DNA from: Candidatus Saccharimonadota bacterium
GTDB lineage: Bacteria; Patescibacteriota; Saccharimonadia; Saccharimonadales; Saccharimonadaceae
NCBI GenBank assembly: GCA_026395405.1
Contig: JAPLYU010000003.1
Span: forward strand, 89,401 to 153,400
Length of the DNA stretch: 64,000 bases
Reading direction: 5' to 3'
A model generated the notes under the pieces. It was not told the DNA's origin. It ran no database searches and saw only the letters and a list, made by a program, of their open reading frames with translations. Position numbers and translations under genes: made by a program. Below, in pieces: positions 44,358 through 51,125 of the stretch; the first letter of the stretch is position 1; each line of letters opens with the position of its first letter.

Positions 44358-44492
44358 GTGAAGAAGATACTGTTTAGCGTCGGCGCTATCGTTATTGTGG
44401 CAGTCATCATCGCCAGGGCCATCAAGGAGTCCCCCGGTCGACCGGGCGATACCATGCGCTTCAGCCCGACGAGTTCGGGCGAACGCCCCTAG
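44358..44492 (+). CDS. Unit U3 gene 3: 44-residue small membrane protein
   Basis: A GTG start preceded by AAGGAGGTCACAGC, a near-perfect SD. The product MKKILFSVGAIVIVAVIIA is a single-span or signal anchor, followed by a polar basic C-terminus RPGDTMRFSPTSSGERP. The gene is GC-rich. It begins 16 bases after gene 2. It is the third and last credible gene of U3; the structured 3' region follows. Confidence 0.55.
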   Translation: MKKILFSVGAIVIVAVIIARAIKESPGRPGDTMRFSPTSSGERP

Positions 44493-44578
44493 GTCGACCC
44501 ATGGTCTACGGTACCCCTGGGTCGTCCCTCGTACTGACCAGACCCCAGCGTTCACCGTCCGGCCTGCCGGACATCGTC

Positions 44579-44638
44579 AACTCCTTTCGCCCCTCACCCC
44601 CGTGAGAACCTCGCAATATTGTGAGGCGCCTCCGGGGG
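44579..44638 (+). terminator. Structured 3' end of unit U3 with anti-SD segment
   Basis: AACTCCTTTC (44579-44588) is complementary over 10 bases to the U3 leader SD. It is followed by CCCCCG/CGGGGG around an inner palindrome CCTCGCAAT/ATTGTGAGG (44597-44638) that includes the TCGCAATATTGTGA copy. No poly-T follows, and no hammerhead core is present. Confidence 0.6.
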
Positions 44639-44649
44639 CTTCACAATTT

Positions 44650-45444
44650 CTAGACGTTTTTTGAAAAATTATCTAGTTTGCGCATATCATCATCACTAAT
44701 CTCAAAATCAAAAATGTCAGCATTTTCAGTAATCCATTCTGGATGCGCTGATTTTGGAATCGTCACAATTCCTTTTTGGATACACCAACGCAACAGTATT
44801 TGAGTAGATGATTTTTTATATTTTTCGGCAATCGTTGTAAGTTTTTCATCATACAGCATATTGCCTCTTGTAAGCGGACTGTACGCTTCCATGACAATGT
44901 CGTTTTTCCTACAAAATTCGTGCATTGTCGGGTCGTAATTGTAGGGTGAACATTTTACCTGATTCACGACAGGCTTTATTTTTGCAACGTCCAGTATGCA
45001 TTTTAGTTGCCTAATATTGTGATTACTGACTCCGATGGATTTAATTTTGCCACTGGTTTCATAAATTTTCTCCAATCTCTGCCACGACTTTTTGACCATC
45101 CCCGGAACCGGCCAATGCATCAAATACAGGTCAATATAGCCGATATCTAACTTTTCAAAGCTTCGATTAAATACCTTTTCGGCATTAATGGCGTCTGTTG
45201 GCCATAATTTAGTTGTTACAAATACATCACTTCGTGGGATCCCACTGTCTCGGATTGCCCGACCGACCGATTCTTCATTTCCATAGAACTTTGCTGTATC
45301 AATATGCCGGTAGCCTGCTTTTAGTGCCCATAGGACAGCGTTATATGCAGATTCGCCATTTCGTATCTGCCATGTACCAAAGCCCAACAGCGGCATCTGC
45401 GTGCCATCATTTAGTTTGACTTTGGAATTAATATCTAGTTTCAT
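44650..45444 (-). CDS. Aldo/keto reductase
   Basis: The 264-residue (alpha/beta)8 NADPH oxidoreductase has the family motifs: GYRHIDTAKFYGNEESVG (catalytic Asp and Tyr), Lys in VTTKLW, YIDLYLMHWPVP (His), KIKSIGVSNH, and TIPKSAHPEWI for the cofactor 2'-phosphate. It is close to 2,5-diketogluconate reductase-like AKR5 members. It probably detoxifies carbonyls or reduces sugars. The gene has AT-rich host-like codon use and is convergent with unit U3. No operon partner is evident. Confidence 0.93.
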   Translation of the reverse strand: MKLDINSKVKLNDGTQMPLLGFGTWQIRNGESAYNAVLWALKAGYRHIDTAKFYGNEESVGRAIRDSGIPRSDVFVTTKLWPTDAINAEKVFNRSFEKLDIGYIDLYLMHWPVPGMVKKSWQRLEKIYETSGKIKSIGVSNHNIRQLKCILDVAKIKPVVNQVKCSPYNYDPTMHEFCRKNDIVMEAYSPLTRGNMLYDEKLTTIAEKYKKSSTQILLRWCIQKGIVTIPKSAHPEWITENADIFDFEISDDDMRKLDNFSKNV

Positions 45445-45470
45445 CGCACTTTGATCTTATCATTTTTCGG

Positions 45471-46217
45471 CTATCCAGTATGTACATTTTGGACTAATGT
45501 CGTGTCTTGGACGCTTATGCCTTTTATAATCACGCCGTCAAATGCGTGATAAACCTGCAGCAATGATACCGAGAAAATAAATACTACAACCAAAAAAATC
45601 GCTACATAATGATGGTAAACGAATTTATGAAAAAACGAATATAGTTTGTTGGATAGCAGATATATGACAAAGTATCGTGCAACATTGACTGCGACTGCGG
45701 CAACAATAAATACAATTATTAGAATATGTAGGTTCGGCCCAAGATAAGCAAAAACTTTGTACGGTACCCCTGAAAAAGGCTGGTAAAATAATGCGAAAAT
45801 ACCGCTTTTATCAAACCAGGCGATGCACTGCTGGACCATGGCTGGCTGCACAAATGGCAGTTTTTCAATCAAATGAGCCGGTAAATTAATTACAAAGGCT
45901 AATACTGTCCCGGCGATGGTCCCAGCGATGTCGTAATACAAAAGTTCGCGCCGTCGACGAGTGCGCATAAAAATAACCAGCAGCAGCAGCAGTTCGGGGA
46001 TAATAAACCAGAATAGCGCTTCGGACATCGCCCAGAAAAAAACCAGATAATTGGTTTGTTTGTCGTTAAAAAAAGATTCAATCTCGCGGTTTAACCCATG
46101 CGTCCGTATAGACCCGTGACTTTTCCTTTTGTACAGATAATAAAACGGGCTGACAAAAACCAAAATCGACACCAAAATAACCACATAATTGCCTAGAATT
46201 ACTAAAATGTTTTCCAT
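45471..46217 (-). CDS. VTT/DedA-like integral membrane protein
   Basis: A 248-residue protein with five to six spans. The central FYQPFSGVPYKVFAYLGPN resembles the conserved phospholipid-handling segment of VTT (DedA/TMEM41-like) proteins, while LLYYDIAGTIAGTVLAF matches their first half. The N-terminal span and a charged loop (YKRKSHGSIRTHGLN) precede. Likely a lipid scramblase-related membrane protein; the motif match is partial, so the family is inferred. Confidence 0.65.
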   Translation of the reverse strand: MENILVILGNYVVILVSILVFVSPFYYLYKRKSHGSIRTHGLNREIESFFNDKQTNYLVFFWAMSEALFWFIIPELLLLLVIFMRTRRRRELLYYDIAGTIAGTVLAFVINLPAHLIEKLPFVQPAMVQQCIAWFDKSGIFALFYQPFSGVPYKVFAYLGPNLHILIIVFIVAAVAVNVARYFVIYLLSNKLYSFFHKFVYHHYVAIFLVVVFIFSVSLLQVYHAFDGVIIKGISVQDTTLVQNVHTG

Positions 46218-46329
46218 GAGTCTGTTTTTTTCGCGCCCCCCCCCATCACTTGTATGTTAATGAAATTTTAACATATACCATCAGGGATGAACATGTCGGA
46301 GGGGTTTTCTGTTAAAATATATCGTAAGA

Positions 46330-46419
46330 GGAGAGATGCAGGAGTGGTTGAACTGGCTGCTCTCGAAAAGCAGTAAGGCGGCAACGCCTTCGAGGGTTCG
46401 AATCCCTCTCTCTCCGCCA
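46330..46419 (+). tRNA. tRNA-Ser(CGA)
   Basis: 90 bases with encoded CCA. Acceptor GGAGAGA/TCTCTCC, anticodon stem CTGCT/AGCAG, loop CTCGAAA, anticodon CGA (UCG), and a long variable arm. The MYG1 gene starts 11 bases after CCA. Unlike the other tRNAs here, no mimic element follows. Confidence 0.95.
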
Positions 46420-46429
46420 GAAAAAAATT

Positions 46430-47314
46430 ATGAAAGTTGCAATACACAGCGGACGATTTCACAGTGACGAAGCATTTGCTCTCGCCACTTTAAAGATGCT
46501 TGGACCAGTCGACTACGTTCGCACACGCGACGAATCCGTCATGCAATCATGCGACATGCGCGTGGATGTCGGTCGGAAATACAATCCCGTCACAAACGAT
46601 TTCGACCACCATCAACCCGAAGGTGCCGGAAAACGCGAAAATGGGATTCCTTATGACGCATTTGGACTGATTTGGAAAGAATATGGGGCAAAAGTATGCG
46701 ATTCTAAAGAGGTCGCAATTATGGTCGACAAACGGCTGGTGCAGGTTATGGATGCAATCGACTCTGGTTTTGACTTGTTCGAACAAAAAGTAGACGGCGT
46801 TCGCCCATTTGGAATCGACAAAGCCGTTGATGATTTAATGCCATCATGGAAATCAAACCCATCACCAGAACAGATTGACAAAGCGTTTGAGTCGGCAATA
46901 ATTCTGGCTTCACAAGTGTTAGAAAATGTTATCAACAGAGCTCGTGACCGCGTAGATGCAGATAATTATGTACGGAATGCCATCAAAAATGCGGCGGACG
47001 AGCGACTAATAATCCTAGATCAATATGCTCCTTGGGAAGAGGTAGTTGTCAAAGAAGCCCCCAATGCACTATTCGTTGTACTTCCAGCATGGCCAAGTCC
47101 AGAAGACGATTGGGCGTTAAAGGCTATCTCGGTAAAATTAGGATCATACGAAAATCGCAAAAAACTGCCAGCCAACTGGGCAGGCAAAATAAATTCTGAA
47201 CTAGCCGAAGTTACTGGTGTAAAGGACGCAAAATTTTGCCATGCGTCCCGTTTCCTAGCAATCGCCAAGTCCAAAGAGGGTTGTTTGCAACTAGCCGAAC
47301 TGGCACTGAAATAA
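46430..47314 (+). CDS. MYG1-family DHH-like nuclease
   Basis: The 294-residue protein is a DHH-type metal-dependent phosphoesterase of the MYG1/GAMM1 family, related to 3'-5' RNA exonucleases. HSGRFHSDEAFALATL opens the domain (His and Asp ligands), then MRVDVGRK, DFDHHQPEGAG (DHH), IPYDAFGLIWKEYG, and a C-terminal W-P-S-P region (LPAWPSPEDDW) with FCHASRFLA. A tRNA-Ser lies just upstream; the start needs no SD. It may process RNA or nucleotides. Confidence 0.93.
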   Translation: MKVAIHSGRFHSDEAFALATLKMLGPVDYVRTRDESVMQSCDMRVDVGRKYNPVTNDFDHHQPEGAGKRENGIPYDAFGLIWKEYGAKVCDSKEVAIMVDKRLVQVMDAIDSGFDLFEQKVDGVRPFGIDKAVDDLMPSWKSNPSPEQIDKAFESAIILASQVLENVINRARDRVDADNYVRNAIKNAADERLIILDQYAPWEEVVVKEAPNALFVVLPAWPSPEDDWALKAISVKLGSYENRKKLPANWAGKINSELAEVTGVKDAKFCHASRFLAIAKSKEGCLQLAELALK

Positions 47315-47328
47315 TCAAATAATATAAC

Positions 47329-47352
47329 ACCCTAACGCTTCGCAATCAGGGT
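47329..47352 (+). terminator. Weak terminator after the MYG1 gene
   Basis: ACCCT and AGGGT pair around a 14-base loop, followed by TTTATT. This separates the MYG1 gene from unit U4. Confidence 0.4.
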
Positions 47353-47446
47353 TTATTCCCTTATACTGTTATTTGACCTTTTACATAATGCTATGGCCAC
47401 GAGGGAACCTGAGTTTCAAACCCGAAACGTACATCGGAGGATAAGC

Positions 47447-47644
47447 ATGACAAATAAGTCGATTCACCAAGTGGACACGCCGGAAGGGGCAAAGCCCGAA
47501 GTTCACGGAAGTCAGTGCAAACGCTGCAGGAAGTTCAGCGACCCTTCCCCCAACAACGACTGTTCGCCTGATGCCAGGGCCGTCGTCGCCGAACTCGAGG
47601 CGGTCAGCCCGAACTTTCAGTGCGACATTGCCGACAAGTTCTAG
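47447..47644 (+). CDS. Unit U4 gene 1: 65-residue Cys-rich protein
   Basis: GC-rich. The ATG at 47447 follows CGGAGGATAAGC; a longer frame from 47393 begins before this SD. The product has CKRCRKFSDPSPNNDC and a final FQCDIADKF Cys, i.e. a CxxC...C...C pattern that could bind zinc. It resembles the 52114 product of unit U9. A promoter TTGACC-n-TAATGCTAT lies at about 47372. No known family; it is one of two small zinc-ribbon-like proteins in U4. Confidence 0.6.
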   Translation: MTNKSIHQVDTPEGAKPEVHGSQCKRCRKFSDPSPNNDCSPDARAVVAELEAVSPNFQCDIADKF

Positions 47645-47669
47645 GGCGGCAACGCCCAGGGGAGTTCTA

Positions 47670-47873
47670 ATGGATTTGATGACCCGAGAAGAGGCAATCG
47701 ACAAGGGATTACCGTGGGCTTGCCTCTGTTGCAAGGGCGTCTTTCCAGACGTAAACGGGGCTCCGCCCACTTCGGTCTGTATCTGCAAAGGCATGGATAT
47801 CGTCGACCTGCGTATCCACAACCTGCGGTATTACTTTCACGAGGCAATCATTCCACAAGGGGTGATGTCATAG
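47670..47873 (+). CDS. Unit U4 gene 2: 67-residue CxCC/CxC protein
   Basis: GC-rich. CAGGGGAG lies 5 bases before the ATG. The product contains CLCCKGVF and CICKGMD, a C-x-C-C/C-x-C pattern typical of a knuckle that could hold zinc, followed by a short helical C-terminus (LRIHNLRYYFHEAI). It follows gene 1 by 25 bases. The unit ends at the double hairpin E1. Function is unknown. Confidence 0.58.
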   Translation: MDLMTREEAIDKGLPWACLCCKGVFPDVNGAPPTSVCICKGMDIVDLRIHNLRYYFHEAIIPQGVMS

Positions 47874-47885
47874 CATCAAGGTATA

Positions 47886-47980
47886 GGCGGAGAGCCTGAA
47901 GTTTGCGGCTCTCCGCCCGGTGGCGCGAGTTTAGTTGATGTGCGTAATGCTTTCCAACTGGGCCCGCGCCCTTTTATTTT
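47886..47980 (+). terminator. Conserved double-hairpin 3' element E1 (unit U4)
   Basis: Hairpin 1 GGCGGAGAGCC/GGCTCTCCGCC (47886-47917), then hairpin 2 GGCGCG/CGCGCC (47922-47970) whose apex GTTGATGTGCGTAATGCT-n-CCAAC matches copies at 52353 and 52906, then a T run. Arms covary while the apex stays. Confidence 0.75.
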
Positions 47981-47993
47981 TGTAACTTTCTTG

Positions 47994-47999
47994 TATAAT
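47994..47999 (+). promoter_or_regulatory. -10 box of unit U5
   Basis: TTGTATAATATACTCAACT, the unit promoter motif repeated at 48912 (weaker), 49772, 50690 and 52427, each followed by a structured leader of about 60-80 bases. Confidence 0.7.
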
Positions 48000-48043
48000 A
48001 TACTCAACTGTCCAAGCCACGCTTGTTGATGGTGGTATAACAG

Positions 48044-48086
48044 CGCTGACCAAGGGTCAGCGTTTAAAAATCTATGTAAGGAGAGT
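48044..48086 (+). promoter_or_regulatory. Leader stem-loop and SD of unit U5
   Basis: CGCTGACC/GGTCAGCG (8 perfect pairs, loop AAG), then GTTTAAAAA and SD GTAAGGAGAG. The segment 48074-48086 (ATGTAAGGAGAGT) is complementary over 13 bases to the U5 3' UTR (48862-48874). Confidence 0.75.
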
Positions 48087-48090
48087 ACTG

Positions 48091-48438
48091 ATGGAAATCA
48101 TGCTCGTGTCAGAGCCTTCCGTTCTGGGAAAAGTCCGTAGAATCGGCGATATCCAGGAAGCACTTCTGGTCTTCGTGAACGACAACCTCGGCCTCCGGGG
48201 TGTCCCCGAGTTCCAGGAACTCCTGCGCGACAGCGTCAGCATTGCGCTGGAAATCCATGTCAGTCAGATTCAAATCGGTGGTGAGCCCGAGCATCTCTAC
48301 AGAGACGGCATCAAGCTTATCGTCAGTGAAGCGGTTTTCAGCCGCCTCAAAAGACGAGTTGGCGGCGTTGCACGCTTTGGCGAAATCATCGAAGCCGCCG
48401 TCGACGTGTACGCTCATCAACGGGACAACACCAGCTGA
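48091..48438 (+). CDS. Unit U5 gene 1: paralogous GC-rich unit protein
   Basis: The 115-residue product is soluble, without signal or Cys. Its C-terminal part GIKLIVSEAVFSRLKRRV shows the pattern shared by other unit proteins (G-x3-[YLW]-x-V-x4-F-x2-L/M). The first half is more diverged (EIMLVSEPSVLGKVRRIGD, then ALLVFVNDNLG). SD GTAAGGAGAG lies 5-6 bases before the ATG. G/C-ending codons dominate. No known family or catalytic motif. It is the first gene of the array of seven units at 47-53 kb. Confidence 0.65.
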   Translation: MEIMLVSEPSVLGKVRRIGDIQEALLVFVNDNLGLRGVPEFQELLRDSVSIALEIHVSQIQIGGEPEHLYRDGIKLIVSEAVFSRLKRRVGGVARFGEIIEAAVDVYAHQRDNTS

Positions 48439-48479
48439 CAACAACCATTGACCCGCATCCCACAACAAAAGGGGCAACT

Positions 48480-48803
48480 ATGGTTCGGTACGTCTTGTTC
48501 CACCTGCATGAGGATGGAGAGACCCGAGAGACCGTCGAGTACGTAGGTCCTGACCTGGTCGCAAACGTCGGCGTTGACGAGCTGACCTACCTCATTTCGG
48601 CGTTGATCTTCGGTCGAATCGCCGACGAGCAGTTGATTCATCGCCACCAGTCCTACGAGCCGGTAATCGTCAGCGACACCGAAGAGGGAGCCGAGATTTG
48701 CCTGGTGTCCGACGCCTACATCGCTATCATGGACGAGTTCGAAGACCTGTGTGGAACATGCCACGGCGTGCTCGAACTCATCCACCGGTCCAGTCGCAAC
48801 TAG
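48480..48803 (+). CDS. Unit U5 gene 2: MRYxL-type unit paralog
   Basis: The 107-residue protein starts VRYVLFHLHEDGETRETVEY and continues with GVDELTYLISALIF, then the C-terminal signature GAEICLVSDAYIAIMDEF. The N-terminal beta hairpin and LT-helix line up with the 49854 and 51126 products, so this is a real paralog. There are two Cys near the end (CGTCHG). It starts 41 bases after gene 1, after a GGGGCAACT-type SD. Function unknown. Confidence 0.65.
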   Translation: MVRYVLFHLHEDGETRETVEYVGPDLVANVGVDELTYLISALIFGRIADEQLIHRHQSYEPVIVSDTEEGAEICLVSDAYIAIMDEFEDLCGTCHGVLELIHRSSRN

Positions 48804-48818
48804 GACCAACATCCGATT

Positions 48819-48874
48819 GAGGCTTGGCGGGTTCGCCCGCCAAGCCTCTCGGCCACCAGAAACTCTCCTTACAT
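48819..48874 (+). terminator. Terminator hairpin and anti-SD segment of unit U5
   Basis: GAGGCTTGGCGGG/CCCGCCAAGCCTC with a TTCG loop (48819-48848), then ACTCTCCTTACAT (48862-48874), which is complementary over 13 bases to the U5 leader SD. No hammerhead follows here. Confidence 0.7.
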
Positions 48875-48911
48875 TTTCTCTAATTGTATTTATTTCGTTT
48901 TTATTGTATTG

Positions 48912-48917
48912 TATATT
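48912..48917 (+). promoter_or_regulatory. -10 box of unit U6
   Basis: GTATATTTAACTATTTGAG resembles the unit promoter motif, with TATATT as -10. Leader of about 60 bases follows. Confidence 0.55.
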
Positions 48918-48947
48918 TAACTATTTGAGTCTGACTCATTGGTCGTA

Positions 48948-48986
48948 ACACTGGCAACCTGCCGGTGTTTCAAATCGTAAGGAGAG
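48948..48986 (+). promoter_or_regulatory. Leader stem-loop and SD of unit U6
   Basis: ACACTGGCA/TGCCGGTGT (9 pairs, loop ACC), then TTCAAATC and SD GTAAGGAGAG (48977-48986), complementary over 10 bases to the 3' UTR at 49672-49681. Confidence 0.7.
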
Positions 48987-48989
48987 CCT

Positions 48990-49352
48990 GTGAACATCAC
49001 GCTTTTGTCCAACACCGCACCGGTGGTAGGCGTCGACGATTTCGATAGTCGTCGATCAATACGGGTGTCCATTCCTTTCATGTACGAATTGTGGGACAAA
49101 GCAGACTTCCCACCATATCTGGTGATGCAGATCTGCAAATGGTTCGGACTCGATCCTAAGGAGGTCAAACTCCGAACCCGCTTCGACGACAGTCGGATCG
49201 ATGGCATCCACTTGTGGGTCGACAAGTTGACCTACATGGTCATGGAGAGTGACTTCGAAGAAGCCGTTTCTACCATCGTCAAGGACTACAGCGTACGGTG
49301 CGACATCGAAGACATCGTGACCGGCATGGAAGACTCAAACATCGGACTGTAA
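48990..49352 (+). CDS. Unit U6 gene 1: GC-rich unit protein (GTG start)
   Basis: The 120-residue protein starts at a GTG 3-4 bases after GAGAGCC; the SD GTAAGGAGAG is slightly close. The C-terminal signature is GIHLWVDKLTYMVMESDF, fitting the shared pattern. The first half has RRSIRVSIPFMYELW and WFGLDPKEVKLRTRFDDSRID. No Cys-based motif, no membrane span. G/C-ending codons. Function unknown. Confidence 0.62.
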   Translation: MNITLLSNTAPVVGVDDFDSRRSIRVSIPFMYELWDKADFPPYLVMQICKWFGLDPKEVKLRTRFDDSRIDGIHLWVDKLTYMVMESDFEEAVSTIVKDYSVRCDIEDIVTGMEDSNIGL

Positions 49353-49363
49353 AGGGAGGAAAC

Positions 49364-49696
49364 ATGGAGTACTTCCTAATCAAACAAGGTACGGGCGAGT
49401 ACATCGCTTACCGAGGGGTGAATCTGGCCGACATGAGCCAAATCAACCACCTGACCGACGCGATCGTTTCGGCGGTCATCGACGTCATAGAAGACGCGCC
49501 TTGGCTGTCTATCAGCCGAGAGGACGTCATCGATGACCAGACCCTCTCGGGGTACGGAGCCAGGATCTACGTCAACCATCACGCGTACGACCGGGCATCG
49601 AGGCGATTCCAGAAGCTCGTGCGCTTCGCAAGAATCCCTTCGTGGGTTCTCACCCGCCAAGCCTTCCGGGACTCTCCTTACAAATTACTTCTTTGA
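49364..49696 (+). CDS. Unit U6 gene 2: MRYxL-type paralog with an altered 3' end
   Basis: SD GGGAGGAAAC is close to the ATG at 49364. N-terminal MEYFLIKQGTGEYIAYRG and SQINHLTDAIVSAVIDVI, then GARIYVNHHAYDRASRRF, match the family layout. After about residue 91 the frame continues into what is 3' UTR in the neighbours: IPSWVLTRQAFRDSPYKLLL is encoded by the residual terminator and anti-SD, and the TGA stop lies inside hammerhead 1. The left arm of the terminator found in U5, U7 and U8 is missing. The C-terminus is therefore probably an accidental fusion. Confidence 0.6.
   Translation: MEYFLIKQGTGEYIAYRGVNLADMSQINHLTDAIVSAVIDVIEDAPWLSISREDVIDDQTLSGYGARIYVNHHAYDRASRRFQKLVRFARIPSWVLTRQAFRDSPYKLLL
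49672..49681 (+). promoter_or_regulatory. Anti-SD segment in the 3' UTR of unit U6
   Basis: CTCTCCTTAC, exactly complementary to the U6 leader SD (48977-48986), directly 5' of hammerhead 1. Confidence 0.65.
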
Positions 49697-49738
49697 ATGT
49701 ATGTTCAAACTGATGAGTCCAAAAGGACGAAAAGTAAT
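49684..49738 (+). ncRNA. Hammerhead ribozyme 1 (end of unit U6)
   Basis: Stem III ATTACTT/AAGTAAT (7 perfect pairs), cleavage nucleotide C (49691), stem I TTTGAA/TTCAAA with loop TGTATG, core CTGATGA, stem II GTCC/GGAC with loop AAAA, core GAA. Open stem III (type III topology). Predicted cleavage is between 49691 and 49692. Confidence 0.93.
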
Positions 49739-49771
49739 CTATAGGGTATTGAATTATTTAAGTGTTTATGC

Positions 49772-49777
49772 TATAAT
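49772..49777 (+). promoter_or_regulatory. -10 box of unit U7
   Basis: GCTATAATATACCTAACTAT is the unit promoter motif; leader of about 66 bases before the SD. Confidence 0.7.
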
Positions 49778-49812
49778 ATACCTAACTATGTGAGTTTGCT
49801 CTGTAGTCGTAG

Positions 49813-49851
49813 CACCGGCCATCGGTCGGTGTTTCACAATGTAAGGAGAAA
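49813..49851 (+). promoter_or_regulatory. Leader stem-loop and SD of unit U7
   Basis: CACCGGCC/GGTCGGTG (8 pairs, one G-U, loop ATC), then TTTCAC and SD. The segment AATGTAAGGAGAAA (49838-49851) is complementary over 14 bases to the U7 3' UTR (50591-50604). Confidence 0.75.
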
Positions 49852-49853
49852 AC

Positions 49854-50177
49854 GTGAGATACGTGTTGCATCTGATGTGCGGCGAAGACGAAGCCTCGGA
49901 AACGGTGGTTTTCGAATCCGACAATACCGGCAACGTCAATCTTGGCACTTTGACAAAGTGCGCACTGTTCTTTGTACTCGACTTCCTCGAGGACGCCAAG
50001 AAAAAGGACCCTAAAGGACTCTACCTGCCGATTCAGCGCAAGCCGAGCGAGTCGGGTGATGAGTATTGGGTCCTTCGCGACGGGTTCTTCGAACTGCGTC
50101 CCGTATTCAGGGACGAAGTCCAGAGACTCTACGACATGAACGTGGATCGAAGGGTCAAGCCCTGTTCCAAAGTGTAA
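49854..50177 (+). CDS. Unit U7 gene 1: MRYxL-type unit paralog
   Basis: The 107-residue protein (GTG start just after GTAAGGAGAAAAC) begins MRYVLHLMCGEDEASETVVF, then NLGTLTKCALFFVLDFL and the C-terminal GDEYWVLRDGFFELRPVF. These three blocks line up with the 48480 and 51126 products. Two Cys, no signal. G/C-ending codons. Likely a beta hairpin, a helix, a strand and a helix. No known function. Confidence 0.65.
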   Translation: MRYVLHLMCGEDEASETVVFESDNTGNVNLGTLTKCALFFVLDFLEDAKKKDPKGLYLPIQRKPSESGDEYWVLRDGFFELRPVFRDEVQRLYDMNVDRRVKPCSKV

Positions 50178-50203
50178 CAAAGTCGAACAAAGAAGGAGTG
50201 ATT

Positions 50204-50512
50204 GTGCCTAAGGTCATAGTCAGAGAGAAAGAGACCCCGAACGAGTTCGACATGACCTTCACGGGCTATGACGAAGTCGAACTGTGGTTCATGGTGTTCA
50301 CCGCCGTCACCGACGAGATCAACAAGATCCTCCGAGACGCCAAAGACGACGAACTGTCCGGCAGCGACCCCTCACTGCTGAAGTTCGTGGCAACGCCGGG
50401 TGGAGACATCAAGTACTTCGTCACCCACGACGCCTTCGAACTGCTGAGCGAGGAGTTCAGCCGCCCGGAGGAATGGGCCAGCTTTGGCCTTGTGCCCACC
50501 GTACAGGACTGA
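50204..50512 (+). CDS. Unit U7 gene 2: GC-rich unit protein
   Basis: The 102-residue protein starts GTG at 50204, 6 bases after GAAGGAG. The N-terminus MPKVIVREKETPNEFDMTFT differs from the MRYxL pattern, but the C-terminal GDIKYFVTHDAFELLSEEF retains the shared signature. The middle helix is FMVFTAVTDEINKIL. No Cys. It follows gene 1 by 26 bases. Function unknown. Confidence 0.6.
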   Translation: MPKVIVREKETPNEFDMTFTGYDEVELWFMVFTAVTDEINKILRDAKDDELSGSDPSLLKFVATPGGDIKYFVTHDAFELLSEEFSRPEEWASFGLVPTVQD

Positions 50513-50528
50513 TTCTGTGTCAGGATAT

Positions 50529-50576
50529 AGGCTTGGCGGGATTGCCGCTAAATCGGGCAATTTGCCCGCCAAGCCT
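50529..50576 (+). terminator. Terminator hairpin of unit U7
   Basis: AGGCTTGGCGGG/CCCGCCAAGCCT around a further small hairpin (ATTGCCG/CGGGCAAT). Same arms as U5 and U8. Confidence 0.7.
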
Positions 50577-50590
50577 TCACGGCGAACGGA

Positions 50591-50604
50591 TTTCTCCTTA
50601 CATT
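50591..50604 (+). promoter_or_regulatory. Anti-SD segment in the 3' UTR of unit U7
   Basis: TTTCTCCTTACATT, perfectly complementary over 14 bases to the U7 leader (49838-49851). It lies 3 bases 5' of hammerhead 2. Confidence 0.7.
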
Positions 50605-50607
50605 TTT

Positions 50608-50658
50608 CTCTTATTTGAATGTGTTTTCAAACTGACGAGCCCAAAAGGGCGAAAAGAG
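50608..50658 (+). ncRNA. Hammerhead ribozyme 2 (end of unit U7)
   Basis: Stem III CTCTT/AAGAG, cleavage nucleotide A (50613), stem I TTTGAA/TTCAAA with loop TGTGTT, core CTGACGA, stem II GCCC/GGGC (covaries from GTCC/GGAC), loop AAAA, GAA. The C at the variable core position 7 is allowed. Cleavage between 50613 and 50614. Confidence 0.92.
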
Positions 50659-50689
50659 TAAAGTGATTGTAAGAATATAAACAAAGTTG

Positions 50690-50695
50690 TATAAT
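50690..50695 (+). promoter_or_regulatory. -10 box of unit U8
   Basis: TTGTATAATATGTTCAACT, unit promoter motif; leader of about 74 bases. Confidence 0.7.
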
Positions 50696-50734
50696 ATGTT
50701 CAACTATCTGAGGTAATACCGATATAGTGTACGG

Positions 50735-50774
50735 ACGCTGGCCTATGGCTAGCGTTTAACAATTCGTAAGGAGA
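50735..50774 (+). promoter_or_regulatory. Leader stem-loop and SD of unit U8
   Basis: ACGCTGGCC/GGCTAGCGT (9 pairs, one G-U, loop TAT), then TTAACAATTC and SD GTAAGGAGAG (from 50766). GTAAGGAGA is complementary over 9 bases to 51591-51599. Confidence 0.7.
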
Positions 50775-50779
50775 GTCGC

Positions 50780-51097
50780 ATGCGTCTGTTTTACTATGTG
50801 TTCGGCAGCAACATGGCCGGCACCACGGGCCAGTACGCCAAGGTCTTCCAGACCAGCCACGACAACGTTGCTGGGCACCGCAGGTTTTCGGCGTTTCTGT
50901 ACGGCCATATCGAGCATTTGGCTGGCAGTGAAGCCGTCGGCCTGATCGAGCGATACGACCAGTTCGATCACAGCACGTTTTTCGCGCTGGAACCAAGCTT
51001 GTACCTCCGTCTGGTACCTGACTTTGACAAGTTCTTCACGGGCTGTGTCGGTCAGTTCGACCAAATCATGGAGGCATACCAGATCGAAGACATCTGA
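50780..51097 (+). CDS. Unit U8 gene 1: GC-rich unit protein
   Basis: The 105-residue protein starts at ATG 50780, 5 bases after GTAAGGAGAG. It begins MRLFYYVFGSNMAGTT, a diverged MRYxL-type start, and ends with FFALEPSLYLRLVPDF plus a helical tail (FTGCVGQFDQIMEAY). The middle is FSAFLYGHIEHL. G/C-ending codons. Not recognised. The conserved C-terminal block is less exact than in its neighbours. Confidence 0.6.
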   Translation: MRLFYYVFGSNMAGTTGQYAKVFQTSHDNVAGHRRFSAFLYGHIEHLAGSEAVGLIERYDQFDHSTFFALEPSLYLRLVPDFDKFFTGCVGQFDQIMEAYQIEDI

Positions 51098-51125
51098 GCG
51101 GCACAACACATTCCTAGGAGGCTTC

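Noticed and set aside
49376..49660. Minus-strand ORFs across the U5-U8 array
   Set aside because: High GC opens antisense frames; none has an SD, and conserved protein blocks and UTR signals are all on the plus strand.
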